Below are positions 46,153 through 60,454 of a DNA stretch of 64,000 bases, piece after piece (the stretch's first letter is position 1; the number at the start of each line of letters is the position of its first letter). The stretch comes from Sepioteuthis lessoniana (lineage: Eukaryota > Mollusca > Cephalopoda > Myopsida > Loliginidae), in contig OY757934.1 of the NCBI GenBank assembly GCA_963585895.1, positions 33,484,712-33,548,711 of the forward strand. The letters are read 5' to 3'. The notes beneath the pieces are model-generated. The model did not search any database. It was not told the DNA's origin and worked only from the letters and a program-made list of their open reading frames with translations. The position numbers and the translations under genes were made by a program.

Positions 46153-49100
46153 TTTGAATTCTATTTACTTACAGTTTAACTTTTAAAAACCTGCATGCAT
46201 ATTATAAAGTCTCTAACTATACATTTTTTTCTGTTATAGGGGTCAGCAATTTTTGAGAAAATGGATGAAATAAGTCATTCACTGTCATTTTATCAAATGA
46301 TTACACCTGATGAAATCCATGAGGATGTAACAGCTATAAAAGGCAACAATGCAGCATGGTTGAGAAATGGGCAGCTGAATTCAAACAGGGTAGGGAATGT
46401 TTGGAAGATGACCCCCATGAAGGAAGGTCTTGTACAGTCACCACACAGGAAAACATTGATAAAATTCATGATAATGGCAGATCAACAAATAACCAAGCAT
46501 TGCATTGCCACACAGTTAAGCATCTTAAAGGAACATGTGGCAATTATTGATAATCACCTCAAAATGATCAAGATTTTGACTTCATCAGAAACAACTCTAG
46601 CATAACATGTCAAGGGAAAATCTCAAATGTTAGTTATCCATGGTGGGGAGAAGCAGGACCTTTTTTATGAGAAGTCAACAAGTGTATATATTTTGTTAAA
46701 GGAACTTTTAAGTTATGATTGGCTCTGTAAATAAATAAACTTGTAAAGTAAGATACATTTATATATATATATATTAAAAATTTGCTGAATTTTCCATTTT
46801 TTGTTTTTTCATGTAGCTTGCAAGCCGACACACATGACAGCTCCCAGTCCTGCCACCCATAAAGTTTCTTTTCATGTCGCCTGGCCAGCTAACATAGAAA
46901 ACAAGATTTTTAGTCTAGCCACACATAATACTTCTTTTATTGTTGCCTCACTGACCAACACACATCGCAGACCTCTGGATTTGTCACACATCTTTCTCAT
47001 AGCATTGCTAGCCAACATACCTGATTAATCTTCTTGACCATGTAGACTGTTCACACATAGAAGCTCCACTAATACCCTCACTAATAGCTCTAACCACATC
47101 TACATGTGTGTTGCATAGAGACCTACACTAACCTTCTCTTAAGCTGCACAGAAACTCCCATTAATAGTTTCATTAATGTCAGCACAGATGCCACAATCAA
47201 ACCCCCACTAATGCTCTACCCGTGACCACACAGTAAGCCCATGCAGAACACAGAACATTGTAGATTGTGGCCAATTACAGACAACTTTTATCATGTTCTT
47301 CTCTGCTTCCATGCAGAACATAATCATCAAGTTAAAATACAGACAACTATGAGTATACTAAATGCCAAACTTTCCCCTTTTACAAAGTTTTGTTGTTTTT
47401 ATTTTTCATGTAACTTCTGGTACCTCATGACCACACCTTGTATACACTCTAAACAACCACCCAAGACTATGTACTACAAGAAGCCAATTTCTCAATCTCT
47501 GAATAAATCTTTAGAATTGCCTTGTATACTTCCACACATAAAATATACCCCTTTCTTGTTAAAGCTATTTTTATTTTTTTTTTAAATTTCTTCAAGCACC
47601 TTTTTAACTAGCAAGCAGCACAATGTTATTCTTATCTAGTCAACATTTTATTTGCCTCTTTCTCTCTTTTCTTCTTTGTATTATCATGCATAAGTATATA
47701 ATAATTTTAGCATTAGCTGGACTTGTGGAAATTCTATGGAATACATACTTGCACAAATTTTGCTTCCTGACGAAGTTGAGATGAATACATTGAGTGCATT
47801 TTACTCTATGAATACATGCATGCATGCAATATATAGAAGCAAATCAAAAATTTCATTGTTTTCTGAAGTGAATTAGTAGTGATTTTAAAACTAATTTCTA
47901 TAACTTAATGCCAAAATATTAGATCTGTATATAATTAAAGCTATCTAAAGTTTAACCTAAAGTTAATCTGAAGTAACATATAATCATATAATGTGTATTT
48001 TTTATATAGTTTTCATATACATTTAGTCTTATCTTTAATTTTATTTTGAGAAAGTATTGAACATTTTCAGAGCAACAAATGTTTTGATATTTTATAATTG
48101 CAAAATTACTTAAATACTGCTGTCATTTTTGATGGCACAGGTAAACCATTTAAGAATGTCAGAATTTTTTTGTTAATATTTCCATATTTATTTACACTAT
48201 TCTATGAACATTCTTTTTTTCCCCTATTATTTTAATCTACTATGTTTTACAAGTGGTAGAAGAAATTGATATATAGAACAAAGAGATATCACTTACTTTT
48301 AATTTCTTATTCTTTTTCCAATCACCTTGTTTGTGATGCCACAGAGAAACTGGTGTCTTTTTAACTTTCTTTATATAAGATGGTTCTTCAAAATGAACCT
48401 GTTTCTTGTGAGGTGCTCTCTTTAAAGAGGCTGAAGGTCTTGATTCAGCATCTAGCTGCTTCAGAGTCACATCTATCATGTCAAGCAACCTATGTAAAGA
48501 TTTAGATACATTACACATACACATACACACACTTATATGTACAAGGTGCATACGATAAGTTTCAAGACTTTTTTCGTATCGGCATTTAAAATTGTTGTAG
48601 ACTCTTGAAAATTCACTATGTTATTGCTATACATCTTATGAGATGACTGACCAATTTTTATGATTTCACGTTCAAAGGAACAGCTACAGCAGCAATTGGA
48701 ATACACCCTACTAAAGCCGGATTGTCACAGCTGGTGAAATGCAATCTGGACGTGAGGACATTTTAGAAGAATGATATGCAATAAAATTCTGTTTTAAACT
48801 TGGAAAAAATGCCACAGAAACGTATGGAATGCTTCAGACAGTTTTTCGACCATCTTGCGTAAATCGAGCATCAGTTTTTGAGTGGCATAAGAGATTCAAG
48901 GAAGGCAGGGAGTCTGTGAGAGATGATGAGAGGTGTGGGAGGAGTAAGGAAGTCAATACACCAGAGTTGATTTGCCAAAGGGTTAGGGTTAGGGTTACTA
49001 TGTTGAGGTTTTAAGGGAGTTCAGGAAGAGATTCCGTCAGAAGAGGCCAGCACTCTTCATATTGGGTCAGTGGCATTTCCACCAGGATAATGAACCAGTC

Positions 49101-52100
49101 CATAACTCCATCTTTGTCACAGACTATTTGACCAAGATGGGCATCAAGACAGTACCTCGCCCTCCCTATAGTCCAGACCTTGCTCCCTGTGACTTTTGGT
49201 TATTCCCTAAGCTCAGAGGCTGTCGTTATGAGACAATTGGGGAGATGAAAGAGGCTGTGATGAAGGTCATTGACACGCACACACAAGAGGATTTCCATGG
49301 GGCCTTCCAGAAGTTGTTGGAATGGTACAACACGTGCATTGCAGCCGGAGGAGATTACTTCGAAGAGGACTAGAGTTTCATGTGTGTACTATCAATAAAA
49401 GTGCCCATACGAAAAAAGTCTGGAAACTTATTGTATGCACCTCGTATGTTGCTACTAAAAAACAACTGTTGTGCCATCAACAAAGACTTCATCAGATGAA
49501 AAGCATCATCAACACTAATCCAGAGCACTCTAGTTGTATTCTATGATACAACCAGACTTTGGTTTATCGGTCACATTTTGTGGGAATGCCAAATAAAAAG
49601 GCGGCTTTGTTGTTTTCACAATATTCCAGCCAATGTACATGAGCCAAGAAATGAAGTGTTAAATCAACACTGTAAGATTTTGATTAAGTGATCAGATGAT
49701 GTCAAGAATCTAAGTATGATATATTTATGAATTTCATGTGCAAAATCAGTGTACCAAAGCTTGACAATGAAGCAATAACTCAATATTGTTAGATTTTAAT
49801 TAAGTGAGATGACAATGTCAAAGTTAACTGGAAAGTCGAGACAATATTCCACATAGTTCAAATTCAAAATAACTTCTGCCAAAAAAACAGGAATCTTGTG
49901 TACTGTGGTAAAATCCTAACAATGTCTCCCTTCAATTGATTTGAAATCTCTGTCTGAGATTTAGTGACGAAAGAGACTAATTTTAATGAAATGACTCAGC
50001 ACTATTTTCTGATGTAATTATATTATTCTTACCTTGTGGGAGCATATCCCAGTTTTTTTTTGTGACATTGTAGCAATTGTGTGGCCTTTCACCTACAAGT
50101 CTTTCATAGTGACATTCAAACTTTCCAGGAAATCTGTCATAGATAATATTGTTATACAGATTCTATCTGGCTAATAAAGCCTCCATCAAATGATGACTGA
50201 GGTCAAGCATAGTTTCAAGGCCAAAGCATCATTAAGACAGAGTACCCTATCTCTGGAGTAGTGGTAAGGATGTATTAGCAACACAGTCACTTTGTACGCT
50301 TATTATTTTAGAATAAATACATTTTCCATTTCTTAATTCATTAATTATCTGTTTTCTTAGAGTTACAGAAAAACATCAAACTAGACATACTATTTTTGTA
50401 GGGGGTACACAGTAAGCCTTTTGTGAAAATTACTTTCTTTGTAAACAGCAGCTACATTAATCCTGTATTGTATGAATATGATAAAGATAACATTATAGTG
50501 ATAGTAATATCTAAAATAATCATTGTATCAGTTTAAAAATTAAAAGTAGCAAATCTTTGTAAAAAGTAAGGCATATAATGAGGATTAATGGTTGGAATAT
50601 ATCTACAAAAGCCATCGCCATAGATTCTTACATTTCAGTCTTAGCATCTTATCCACACTCAACTATTCCTTTCAGGCTTTGACTGATTACAATTGGACAA
50701 AGAAAATAATTTTCTGAGTCTTAAGAACTTAATTATTTAGCAAAGAGGATTGCAGTCTTAAAGATGATCAAATAATTTATACACTATTATTTTGGAATAA
50801 TAATAGTAGGTTATTTTAAAAAAGTATCTTAAGCATGCACTACACATATAGTCGAGGGGGTGACCCGAAGGCTCCCTTTTCGATAGCTACTACACCAAGG
50901 TGTAGGGGAGGGCGCTACTCCATTCCCTGGATTGCTCCACTTTACCCTTGAACCGTACCTTATAATGCTGAGTGTTAAGCAAGGTGGTATCAAGTTCCAT
51001 ACACATATAACATGAAAGATTCTTAGTATTTTTTGTTTTTAACTTTTTTTGGTAGTAGATAAGTAGCAGAAGGTATTTATCTACTTTAGAATAAATTCAC
51101 TTGCTATAAAAGATAGCAGCTTTGTTTCATATTCCTACATTTTAATGTTTCAAGTTGTTTCACAGATGTTACAAAATTTCTATATCATCTAAAGATTTAT
51201 CTTTTGTTTCAGTCCTAAGATACACAAGTGTTATCCTTTTAGGTTTTTATGTAGGTTAAAGGTTTCTTCTTGATTTTTGTGGAAGTATGTTGTTATGCTC
51301 TCAAGAGAATTAGATTATTCGTGTTTGAGAATTTCTCTGCAATAAATTGACAAAATACAAGATGAAAATAAAAGCAATTGAAGCTGGTTTGGTTTGATTT
51401 TCTGACACTGGAAAGGTGTTATTATGATTTTCTCTCTCCTTTTAATAGTATTTCTTTCATTCTCTACCATGCTACAAATATTTACCAATGAACATAATAA
51501 TGCATATATATTAAAAACTTAATGTTCCCGAGATATGAAAGAAAAAGAAAGGAAAAAAATTAATTGAATTTTTTAAAAATCCAATTAAATCCTGTCCAAA
51601 ATAATTAGGAGCCAAGGGAAATAACTCGAAATATTTATATTACCAGTACCATAACTATTCATGTGTAAAAAAAAACAACAACAACCTAAAACGCATGTAT
51701 ATATTCTGTTTAATATTTGTTGTTTAAAAAGATCTTATGATTACATAAAGAATGAATACTGAATTAAATATTTTTCAATAAAAAGAATTCAACTTACTCA
51801 TCAGTGGTTCGGTTGTTGCTGTAAGTTTTTAGCAGTTCAGTTGCCTCTTCAGGTGAAAGATCTTTGGTTTCCAATGATGGAGAGGTGCGTTTTTTTTTGT
51901 CTTCATGTCTAGGAAGCTTAATGAGCAGATTTTCTTTGCTAAATAACAAAAAAGTGAGGAAAGCTCTTCAGGATCACAATTAAGTTGAATATAAAATTCT
52001 CAAAAAAAAAAAAATCTTTTTTAATACTGATCTTTGTTAGGTTTTAATGAAATGATGATGAAAGTAAAGAAAAGTATTTGTTAGACAGGAATAGTGAGCA

Positions 52101-55100
52101 GTAATATGAACAAACTGGTCAATAAAACTTTGTTTTTATTAGCACTGGGACTCAGAAATACCATAGAATCTTTATTGCCCCAACTGTAAAATTTCCATGA
52201 TAATATTTATATTTGACAATCAACTATCAGCAAAGATTACATCTATTTTTCATGATGTATAACAGTTTTTTATCAAATGAAATGAGTATAGAATCTTTAT
52301 ATTTTAAATACCAGCTAATTGGCCTAATGAGTAGAGTGTTCACAAATGATCCGGGAGACCTGGATTCAATCCTGGGTCATGTCATACCAAAGACTTTAAA
52401 AATGGTACTTGATACCTCCTTGCTTAACACTCAGCAATATAAGGTACATATCAAGGTTAAAGTGGAGCAATCCAAGGAAAGGAGTAGCACCCTCCCCTAC
52501 ACCTCAGTGTAGTATCTATTGAAAATAGGGCCTTCTGTTCGCCCTCGACTATGGTCGCCAACTTTTATATTTTAAAACCATAAAAAATTGTCAATAACTA
52601 TTATTCTCTAATGCTGAATATATTGGGCCTGCTTCTTGTAGATATCTTTAACCATTTTACAACTTATATTACACCTATTAGGAACTCTAGCTTGTTACTG
52701 CTCCATCTTTCAGATCTCTTAAATATAAAAAAAGTTGTTTGCTTGGTCAGACATTTGATTTTGAATGTCATTTGTTATATTTTCATTTATTTGATTTTGT
52801 TTCTCTTTTGCAATTTTTAGATAGTAAGAAATATTTAAGATGTCAAAATACAGTGCTATAACTGTGTTATTATTATTATTATAATTATCATTTTAGTTGA
52901 AGATGTGCATAGTATTACATAGTATTATGTAATCAGTGAGCCAAGTTAAGGATGTTTACATTCATTTTGCACTAATACCCTTGAGAAAAGCATAACTCTT
53001 TTTTCTTTTAGTTATAAGAGAAATAGTAGGGTAGACTAAATTCTCTAGCCATGGTGGGTAAGCAGTCTAGGAGAAGACCAACTTTGAAATCAGGAGCTGG
53101 AGTCCCTAAAGCAGTCTGATATCTTTAATCTCATTCTGGCAATGAAACTGGTGCAAGTTTTATCAGCACTTGCTCTTCCCTTGGATTATATCAGCAACAT
53201 GGAGAGGAGAAAGTTGCTGGATGGGTAATTGCTGATCTTCCATCCACCCTTGTCCAGATATGCATTGGCATTTAGGCATAGATCCATGTTGGAGGTGATC
53301 ATGGTGTAATGGTTACCACAGAAGGAAATGGACACAGTGACCCATGTTCAAAACCTGGATGAGGTTGTTTGCCTTTCACATAACACTGATATATTTGGAA
53401 AAAGTATAAATTCAATTATTCTCCCTCCAGCTATGGGTAAATAGAAGGGCAGAATGGGCTCTTTAACCATGGTATGACAAGCAGTCTGAGAGAAGAAAAA
53501 CTGATTCAAACCTATCAAACTCCACTAAAAAATTAGACTTGTGTCATATCCTGCTCATGCAGAGGGGTTGGGTAAATAAATAAGTCCATGGTCTTGATGG
53601 ACGAGTGAATGCCATTAAATTGTGTTATCATTGTTGTTTTTCATTAACTATCCCTCTACTTTTGATAATCTATAGAATGTTTAAAAAGACTATTTACAGA
53701 AAGCTAAAAATCATATTACTACAACATTTGCTCTATTTCATAGCCCAAGATGAATCAGTTTTGTTCTTTTCTTTTGCAACAAAGATTGTTTTATTGTTTT
53801 ATATCTGCCTTAATGATTATAGACATGAGCCATTATAAATATATTGCTATAATGTTACATAGAAATGCTGTTTCAAGCAAAAAATAATTGTGTGACCAAC
53901 AAAGTTTTCATGAGATGAAAATATATATATATAAATATATATATATACTGGGTGGAGTGATAAAATTGTCGCCCTAGAAAAGACGACATGATTCCACTTC
54001 CGTTTAATGAAAACCGGTTTTCTTTTTTTGTTGCAGACCATTTACTAGTTGGCCGTTTGTGTACAAATCCCAAGAGCGATAGGAGCCTTCAATCATGTCT
54101 GAAAGTGACACAATGTTCAATGAGCGAGATCGGACATGCGCTGCTGTACAACTCATGCCCTCTACCGATCCAAGTTATGACAACAGGACCATTGCCAGCA
54201 CCCTCAAAATGCAAATCCGGACGGTTCAACACTTGAGGGCACAGCTCAACGTATTGGATGACCCTTTGGAGGTGGTGGAGTGGAAGGACACCGCCAGGAA
54301 GACCTGGACCAAAGAGTTCATCGAAAAGGTCCAGGCAATCATTGATGAAACTCCTCACCAGCCTATTCAGCAGATTGCCAGAGATTTAGGCGTCTCACAC
54401 ATAACTGTGAATGCATGTGTGAAGGAAGACTTGAAGTGTAGGTCTTACAGGCTCCAGACAAGCCAGATCTTGACTGAGAAGACAAAGAACCTCAGGCTAA
54501 TCAAGTCCATTAGGCCCCACTCCTCCCCTGACCTGAACCCGCTGGACTACTTCATTTGGTCGTATGTCGGGAACATCACCAACATGACCTCCCACAACAC
54601 AAAAGCCAGCCTGATCGCCGCCATCCGCCGAGCTCCCGCCAGCGCTTGTGGAAAAGGCATGCTCCCAGTTCTGGATCCGTATCAAGGCAGTGATTGAGGC
54701 CGAAGGCGACTACATTGAATAGATGTCAGCTCTACTACATAATCAAGTTACCTGAATTGATTTTTTCAATAAAAGTTTTAAAATAAAGCTGTAGTGTTGT
54801 TTTCTTTAGGATGACAATTTTATCATTTCACCCTATATATATATATATATATAAAGTAAAGTTGGTAACCATAGTTGAGGACAACCTGAAGGCTCTCTTT
54901 TCATTAACTACTACACCAAGATGTAGAGGAGATTGATCCACTTTACCCTTGATCCATACTTTATAATGTTGAATGTGGCATCAAGTATCATTTTTTGAGT
55001 CTTTGGTATGACTTGACCTGGGATTAAACCTCGGTCTCACAGGCCACTGGTGAACACTCAACCCAATAGGCCAATAGGCTGGTATATACATAATCTCACG

Positions 55101-57593
55101 AAGACATGAATAGATCAAAGATAAAATAGGGCAGACACTTCATTTCTGCCTGTTTTATTTTTGATCCATTCAAGTCTTCATAAGATTCGTTTGAGTTTTG
55201 AATAGAGTGAATTCAGGAAGGCACCATATTTTTTCCAAGCACTTGTGGCCCCAGTTGGAGCAATCTTCAGGTAAATGAACAATGAAATGACAAACACAAT
55301 AACAAGTCATATACATTCATATAAAGAGGAGAAAGAAGAAAATTTTATTAGAAGTAAGAGGAAGAGTTGGCAAGAAAAGTGTTAAAAGGTATTTTAGAAT
55401 GTAATATATTCAAAGTTAATCTTGTTTAAGGAAAGTTAGTTAATTTTTATATAACTCCAAATTTTTGAAGCTTAATGAGCTTCAAGAAATTTGAGTTTTT
55501 TGTGAGTTTTTTTTCTGTGTAATATGAGGAATTTTTTTTGTATTTAGAGGAGGAGCATTAATATGTTTTGATTGTGTTTTTATGATTCATCATTGTGTTT
55601 GACACATATATACATATATATTCACTCAAAAGCTAATTTCAGTGGCTATTAAACTTATTAAAGTCAACTCATATCTTATACATATATTTTTCAAATATAT
55701 AATTTATATTATAATTGTAATTAAAGAATTAATATTTAATAATTGTCTTCTTTGAGAAATTTTAATGATAGGAATGAGTTCTAAAGCAGACCCCACAATA
55801 TTAATTTGAAAATTGGATTGGAAATTGCTTTATTCTTTAAATTATAGCATTTTAAAGCTATTGTGTTAACAAAAATTTTATTCCAATGTGCAGTCTTTGC
55901 TGGTCACACATAAAAGTTGGATCATTATAAAAATAAATAACCATATAGTACACATTAAATATGAAATATAATGACTTCTGTTATGCCTATTAACAATCAC
56001 GTTCAATATAGTTGTCTTGTTTAGTAAATATAAGAGCAAATGACATAAATGACAAAGGTATTTTTAAAAAACATACTTGTATGAAATTAACATTTATTTA
56101 TTTAGCAAATAAGAGTCATGTAAACTTTCCGTAATTTTGAGAGGAGTTATTTTTCTGAAATTGTTCTCATTTTATAGATCTCATCCATTTTTATAATTCT
56201 TATTGCTGGGAATTGTGAGTAGTTTTGTTAATATTTTGATGTATATTCCAATGAACATAAATGATGATTATTCACAAACCTTTGATGGTTCCCTTTGGAT
56301 GATAGTTTTGGTTGAGAAGGAACTTAAAAAAAGAAAAAAAAAAAATCAATACCTAAAACATTTCACCACCACTCCCTATTTAGGAAAAGAGAAAAGTAAA
56401 ATATTATTACAATGTGCAGTTTAATAAAGAACGGCTGCTTGAAGTTTTCAGGATTCCCGTTTTTTGTCAACAGAGCATAGATTTGAATTATATTAATTTC
56501 AGTAATTTATACCAAACAGAATTGTGGAAATTATTCCCTATATCATCTAGAAGAATTTATTCAGATATTCTAAAATAGTGCAATGAGATACACACTAACA
56601 GAGAGCATTACCATTACCATTATATCAGTAATCATATTTACCAACCCCTCCGCTTGGGCAGGATATGATACAAGGTCAATTTTTTAAGCAGAGTTTAACA
56701 GGTTTGAATTCAGAGTTTTCCTTCTCCTAGACTAGTTGCTTCACCAAGGCTAAAGAACCTAGTCTGCCCTACTATTTACCCATAGCTGGAGGGAGAATAA
56801 TTGGATTCATACCTTTCCCAAGGGTATTAGTGCTATGTAAAATGCAATCAGTCTCGTCCAGGATTTGAACTCGTGTTGCTGTGTCCATTTCCTACAACGA
56901 TAACCATTACACCACGGGCACCTCCAGAAACAGAGAGCATGACATTCAAATTTTGCTTGAATAAATGTACTCTCCATTACTATTCTTGATGTTGTTTCCA
57001 CTAATCCACTCTTTAGATCCATAAGATGGATGATACATTTGATGAAGGCTGAAGAATAAGCTGAAACATTGTGGTTCGCAATATCAAAAACATGAATTTC
57101 AATTGTTAAAACAAAATTTGGAATGCTAACAACTCTTTTCAAAAGTATAGACAATGTATAAATAAACATATATGAGTGGGTTTATAGGATTATAATTACT
57201 TTTCTTAAAGTTGACTATGAGGAGGTTATCTTTTTGCTGTTACTCTCTTGGCAGTTATAGGTGAATGGGTTACATAATACACTCTTACTCACTTTTGTCT
57301 TTAATAAGATATGATAAGACATTTTGTCAAAATATCTGGCAATAGGATAGACTGCAGGGAGAAATAGATTCATGCCTTTACTCAGGTCATTAGTATGTTG
57401 TCAAAATAAGCAGCTAAAATTTAAACTCTTTATGCTGATTTTGTTTTCTGTGTAAGTTCTTGCAACATTTGAAAATAAACATATTTCTCCATATTCTACC
57501 TCAGTGTAGTAGCTATTGAAAAGGGAGCCTTCAGATTGCCGTCAACTACAGCCACCAATTTTACTTTTTACCTTTTGATCACATGCATAAGAG

Positions 57594-57658
<65 letters not shown>

Positions 57659-60401
57659 GCTTTGTTTTGTCTGACATAAGGCTACAATAGTTGGGCACTA
57701 GAAATAATGTCTTATCCTAACTTGTCAATAATTATGGCAGGTATTTAGCAAATATAAAAAAATAGTAGTAGTAATTACTCTTCCCTGCTTCTTAAGGAAT
57801 TTGATTATATGATCTGTCCAAGATTTTGACCATTCTTTTCAAGAAGAAATAGCTTTTCTGGTATAAAATGCTTACATTCAATTAATTATTTTAGCAGTAA
57901 GTCAAAGAACATTTGGCAGGAGAGGTTGAGCAAGTAGATATATAGAATCCATGTGAACTTTTTAGTAAAGAAGAGATATGAAAAGATATTCAATGATTTT
58001 TCAAAGAAACTTGTATCATAGTAGGGAAGAGATACACAGTGAAATAGAGTTAATTATTGACTAACTGAAGTGGTACAGTCCAACAAATATTACAAGTCTC
58101 GCACTGTGGGTGTTATGTCCGAAGTTGGTCTTAATACCGACCGAAATCTCTCAGTAGCGATGTGCTTAAGAAACAGGTCTTTTATACCTCTGAGATACAG
58201 GAAGTCATGTGGTATGAGCCACTATACAACAGAAACCAAAAGCTCTTTTGACATAGACCAATCATTATCAGCAAAGGATAAACTAAGTATTAATTAAGAG
58301 ACAGTTATTTCTGTGCTATTTTAAATATAATGTACATTATGAAAACATATATATACCGTTTTTGGAATCCTTTGAAAGTTTCTTTGGAGGCAAATTTGCA
58401 ATATGTCTTCGCCAAACTTTAGATGTAGCATTTGTTGATTTTTTATCCTCCAGTACCGCATGTTGATCTTTCTCAATTAAAGCTTCATTTTCAGTGACAC
58501 TTGGTGGCATTGGGTTTAATTCAGGTAAATCCATGACTGGCAAAGATTCAATGTAGGGACTTTTATCCTCTTGTGGTAGTGGTGGTGGTGGTTGTGGTCC
58601 TTCTGGAATTGGTGATGTGGAAAGTGGTGGCACAACAGATGATGGTATGGAGAATGTCAAATTGTGAGGGTCATCATCTGTTTTAATATCACCAACCAAC
58701 AAATCTGTTTAAAAAAAAAAAAAAAGGCTTTTTTTTGACAACTTCTGCTTTTGAATTACTTTTCTTTTTAGCCGATAAAAAAAAAAAATACACCAAAAAT
58801 TACATTAAATTTTTGCAAACTAAGTCTTATCTTTTTAGATCTGATTTATTTATTTTTATGGGATACATTCAGAGAAACTTAGCAGACTTATTATAAGGCA
58901 GAATTGATTAAAAATGATAATGAAGTGATTTTCATATTGTACATTTGTGGGCTATCATCATCATCACGTCGTGCCGCAGGCACGGATATCCCTGACCCTC
59001 TCTCGCCACTTCTCCCTATCGTTCATCGCCTCTGGCAGGTCTTCAGGGCCACATCCCATTTCCTCATAGCTGCTGGATGTATGTTCGAGCTGGTCGTCCT
59101 ACTTTTGCCCGGCCATATGTGGGGGTTCATAAGAGTACATCACTTATGAGCTCGTCCTTGCTTCTCCAGCAGTGACCTGCATGACTGGTTTGTCTAACAT
59201 GGATAGTTTTCGTAATGGGAGGCAGGTGGCCGTATAGTTGGTGCCTTGCATACAAGAACACAGATACACGCACACCAAAGATATCAAATATCATGAAAAT
59301 GGCAATGGATGGACGCTAGCCACTATATCGGCATGGAAAAACTCTGTCAATGCCACAGTAGGAGGGGTAGGAATTCTTATAGGACCTAGAGCGTTAAAAA
59401 CACTTAATAGCATTGAGAGAATACAACCGAGGATGTTTACAGCTACATTTAATGGCAACCCAAGAGCAACAATCATCTCCTGCTACAGCCCTACCAATGT
59501 GCTGACATACACCTTACTTAAGAATATTAAATTATTTTAGATGTCATCTACTGGACCAATTTCTTTTCTTTTTATTTGAATCTATAACAAATTCTTGATT
59601 TACTTGGAATAATCAGATAATAGATAAACATATGCATGAATACATACATAAATGTGCATGCACACATGAATATACATGTTCACAAGAAAGACAATATAGA
59701 AAATCAAATTAAGAATGTTTTTATTATTCTAGAGAAACAAAATCTTAATGCTAGGCTTTCATTTTTTTGTGGAATAGTAAATCCATACTGATGGCATGAT
59801 TCCTATAGCAAAACATGACATTTTGATTTTTTATACTATCTTCCTTTTTATCACACACACACAGAGAGTGTACAAATATGAAAAAACAAAGTATTCAAAA
59901 AAAGATTTAATTTATAGTTGAATTATTTGCTAACACTTAACATTTTGTTTTTTTATATGAAAGTATCATCAGGGAAGTTAATGTGTTATATACTGTACCT
60001 ATGAACATTAATGGGTATGTCCTATTCCTCAAAAATACATTGGAAACTATTGTGAGTAGTGGAGGTTAATATGATGATTAAGTAGTACACCACTAGCAGT
60101 TGTTTATCATCTTCACGCAGCTGGCATGTATTGTATTTTGTTAATGTTATAAAGATTTCTATTTCATTTTCAACGTCTTTTTTGGTTATTTCTCATTCAG
60201 TAACCTTTTGTTAGATTACAAGAATATATGATGTTGTATCTTATAGATTATATTTAATTTTATTTTTCAAAGTGAAATGAAAAAAAAAGAGAAAGATTTT
60301 AAGATTTCACTTCTGTTAGTTGTGTCCTGTTTCAAAACTGTGTGATGTAACTAAGTGTTCAAAATTTATTTTAAAGCGTAACATATTTCCTTGAAAAAAA
60401 A

Positions 60402-60454
<53 letters not shown>

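Noticed and set aside
54089..54358. Minus-strand frames antisense to the maT-like transposase (also 54497-54685)
   Set aside because: They are shadows of the plus-strand transposase frame.
58108..58145. TCCGAAGTTGGTC...GACCGAAA as a hammerhead
   Set aside because: Two core positions differ and no stem III partner was found.
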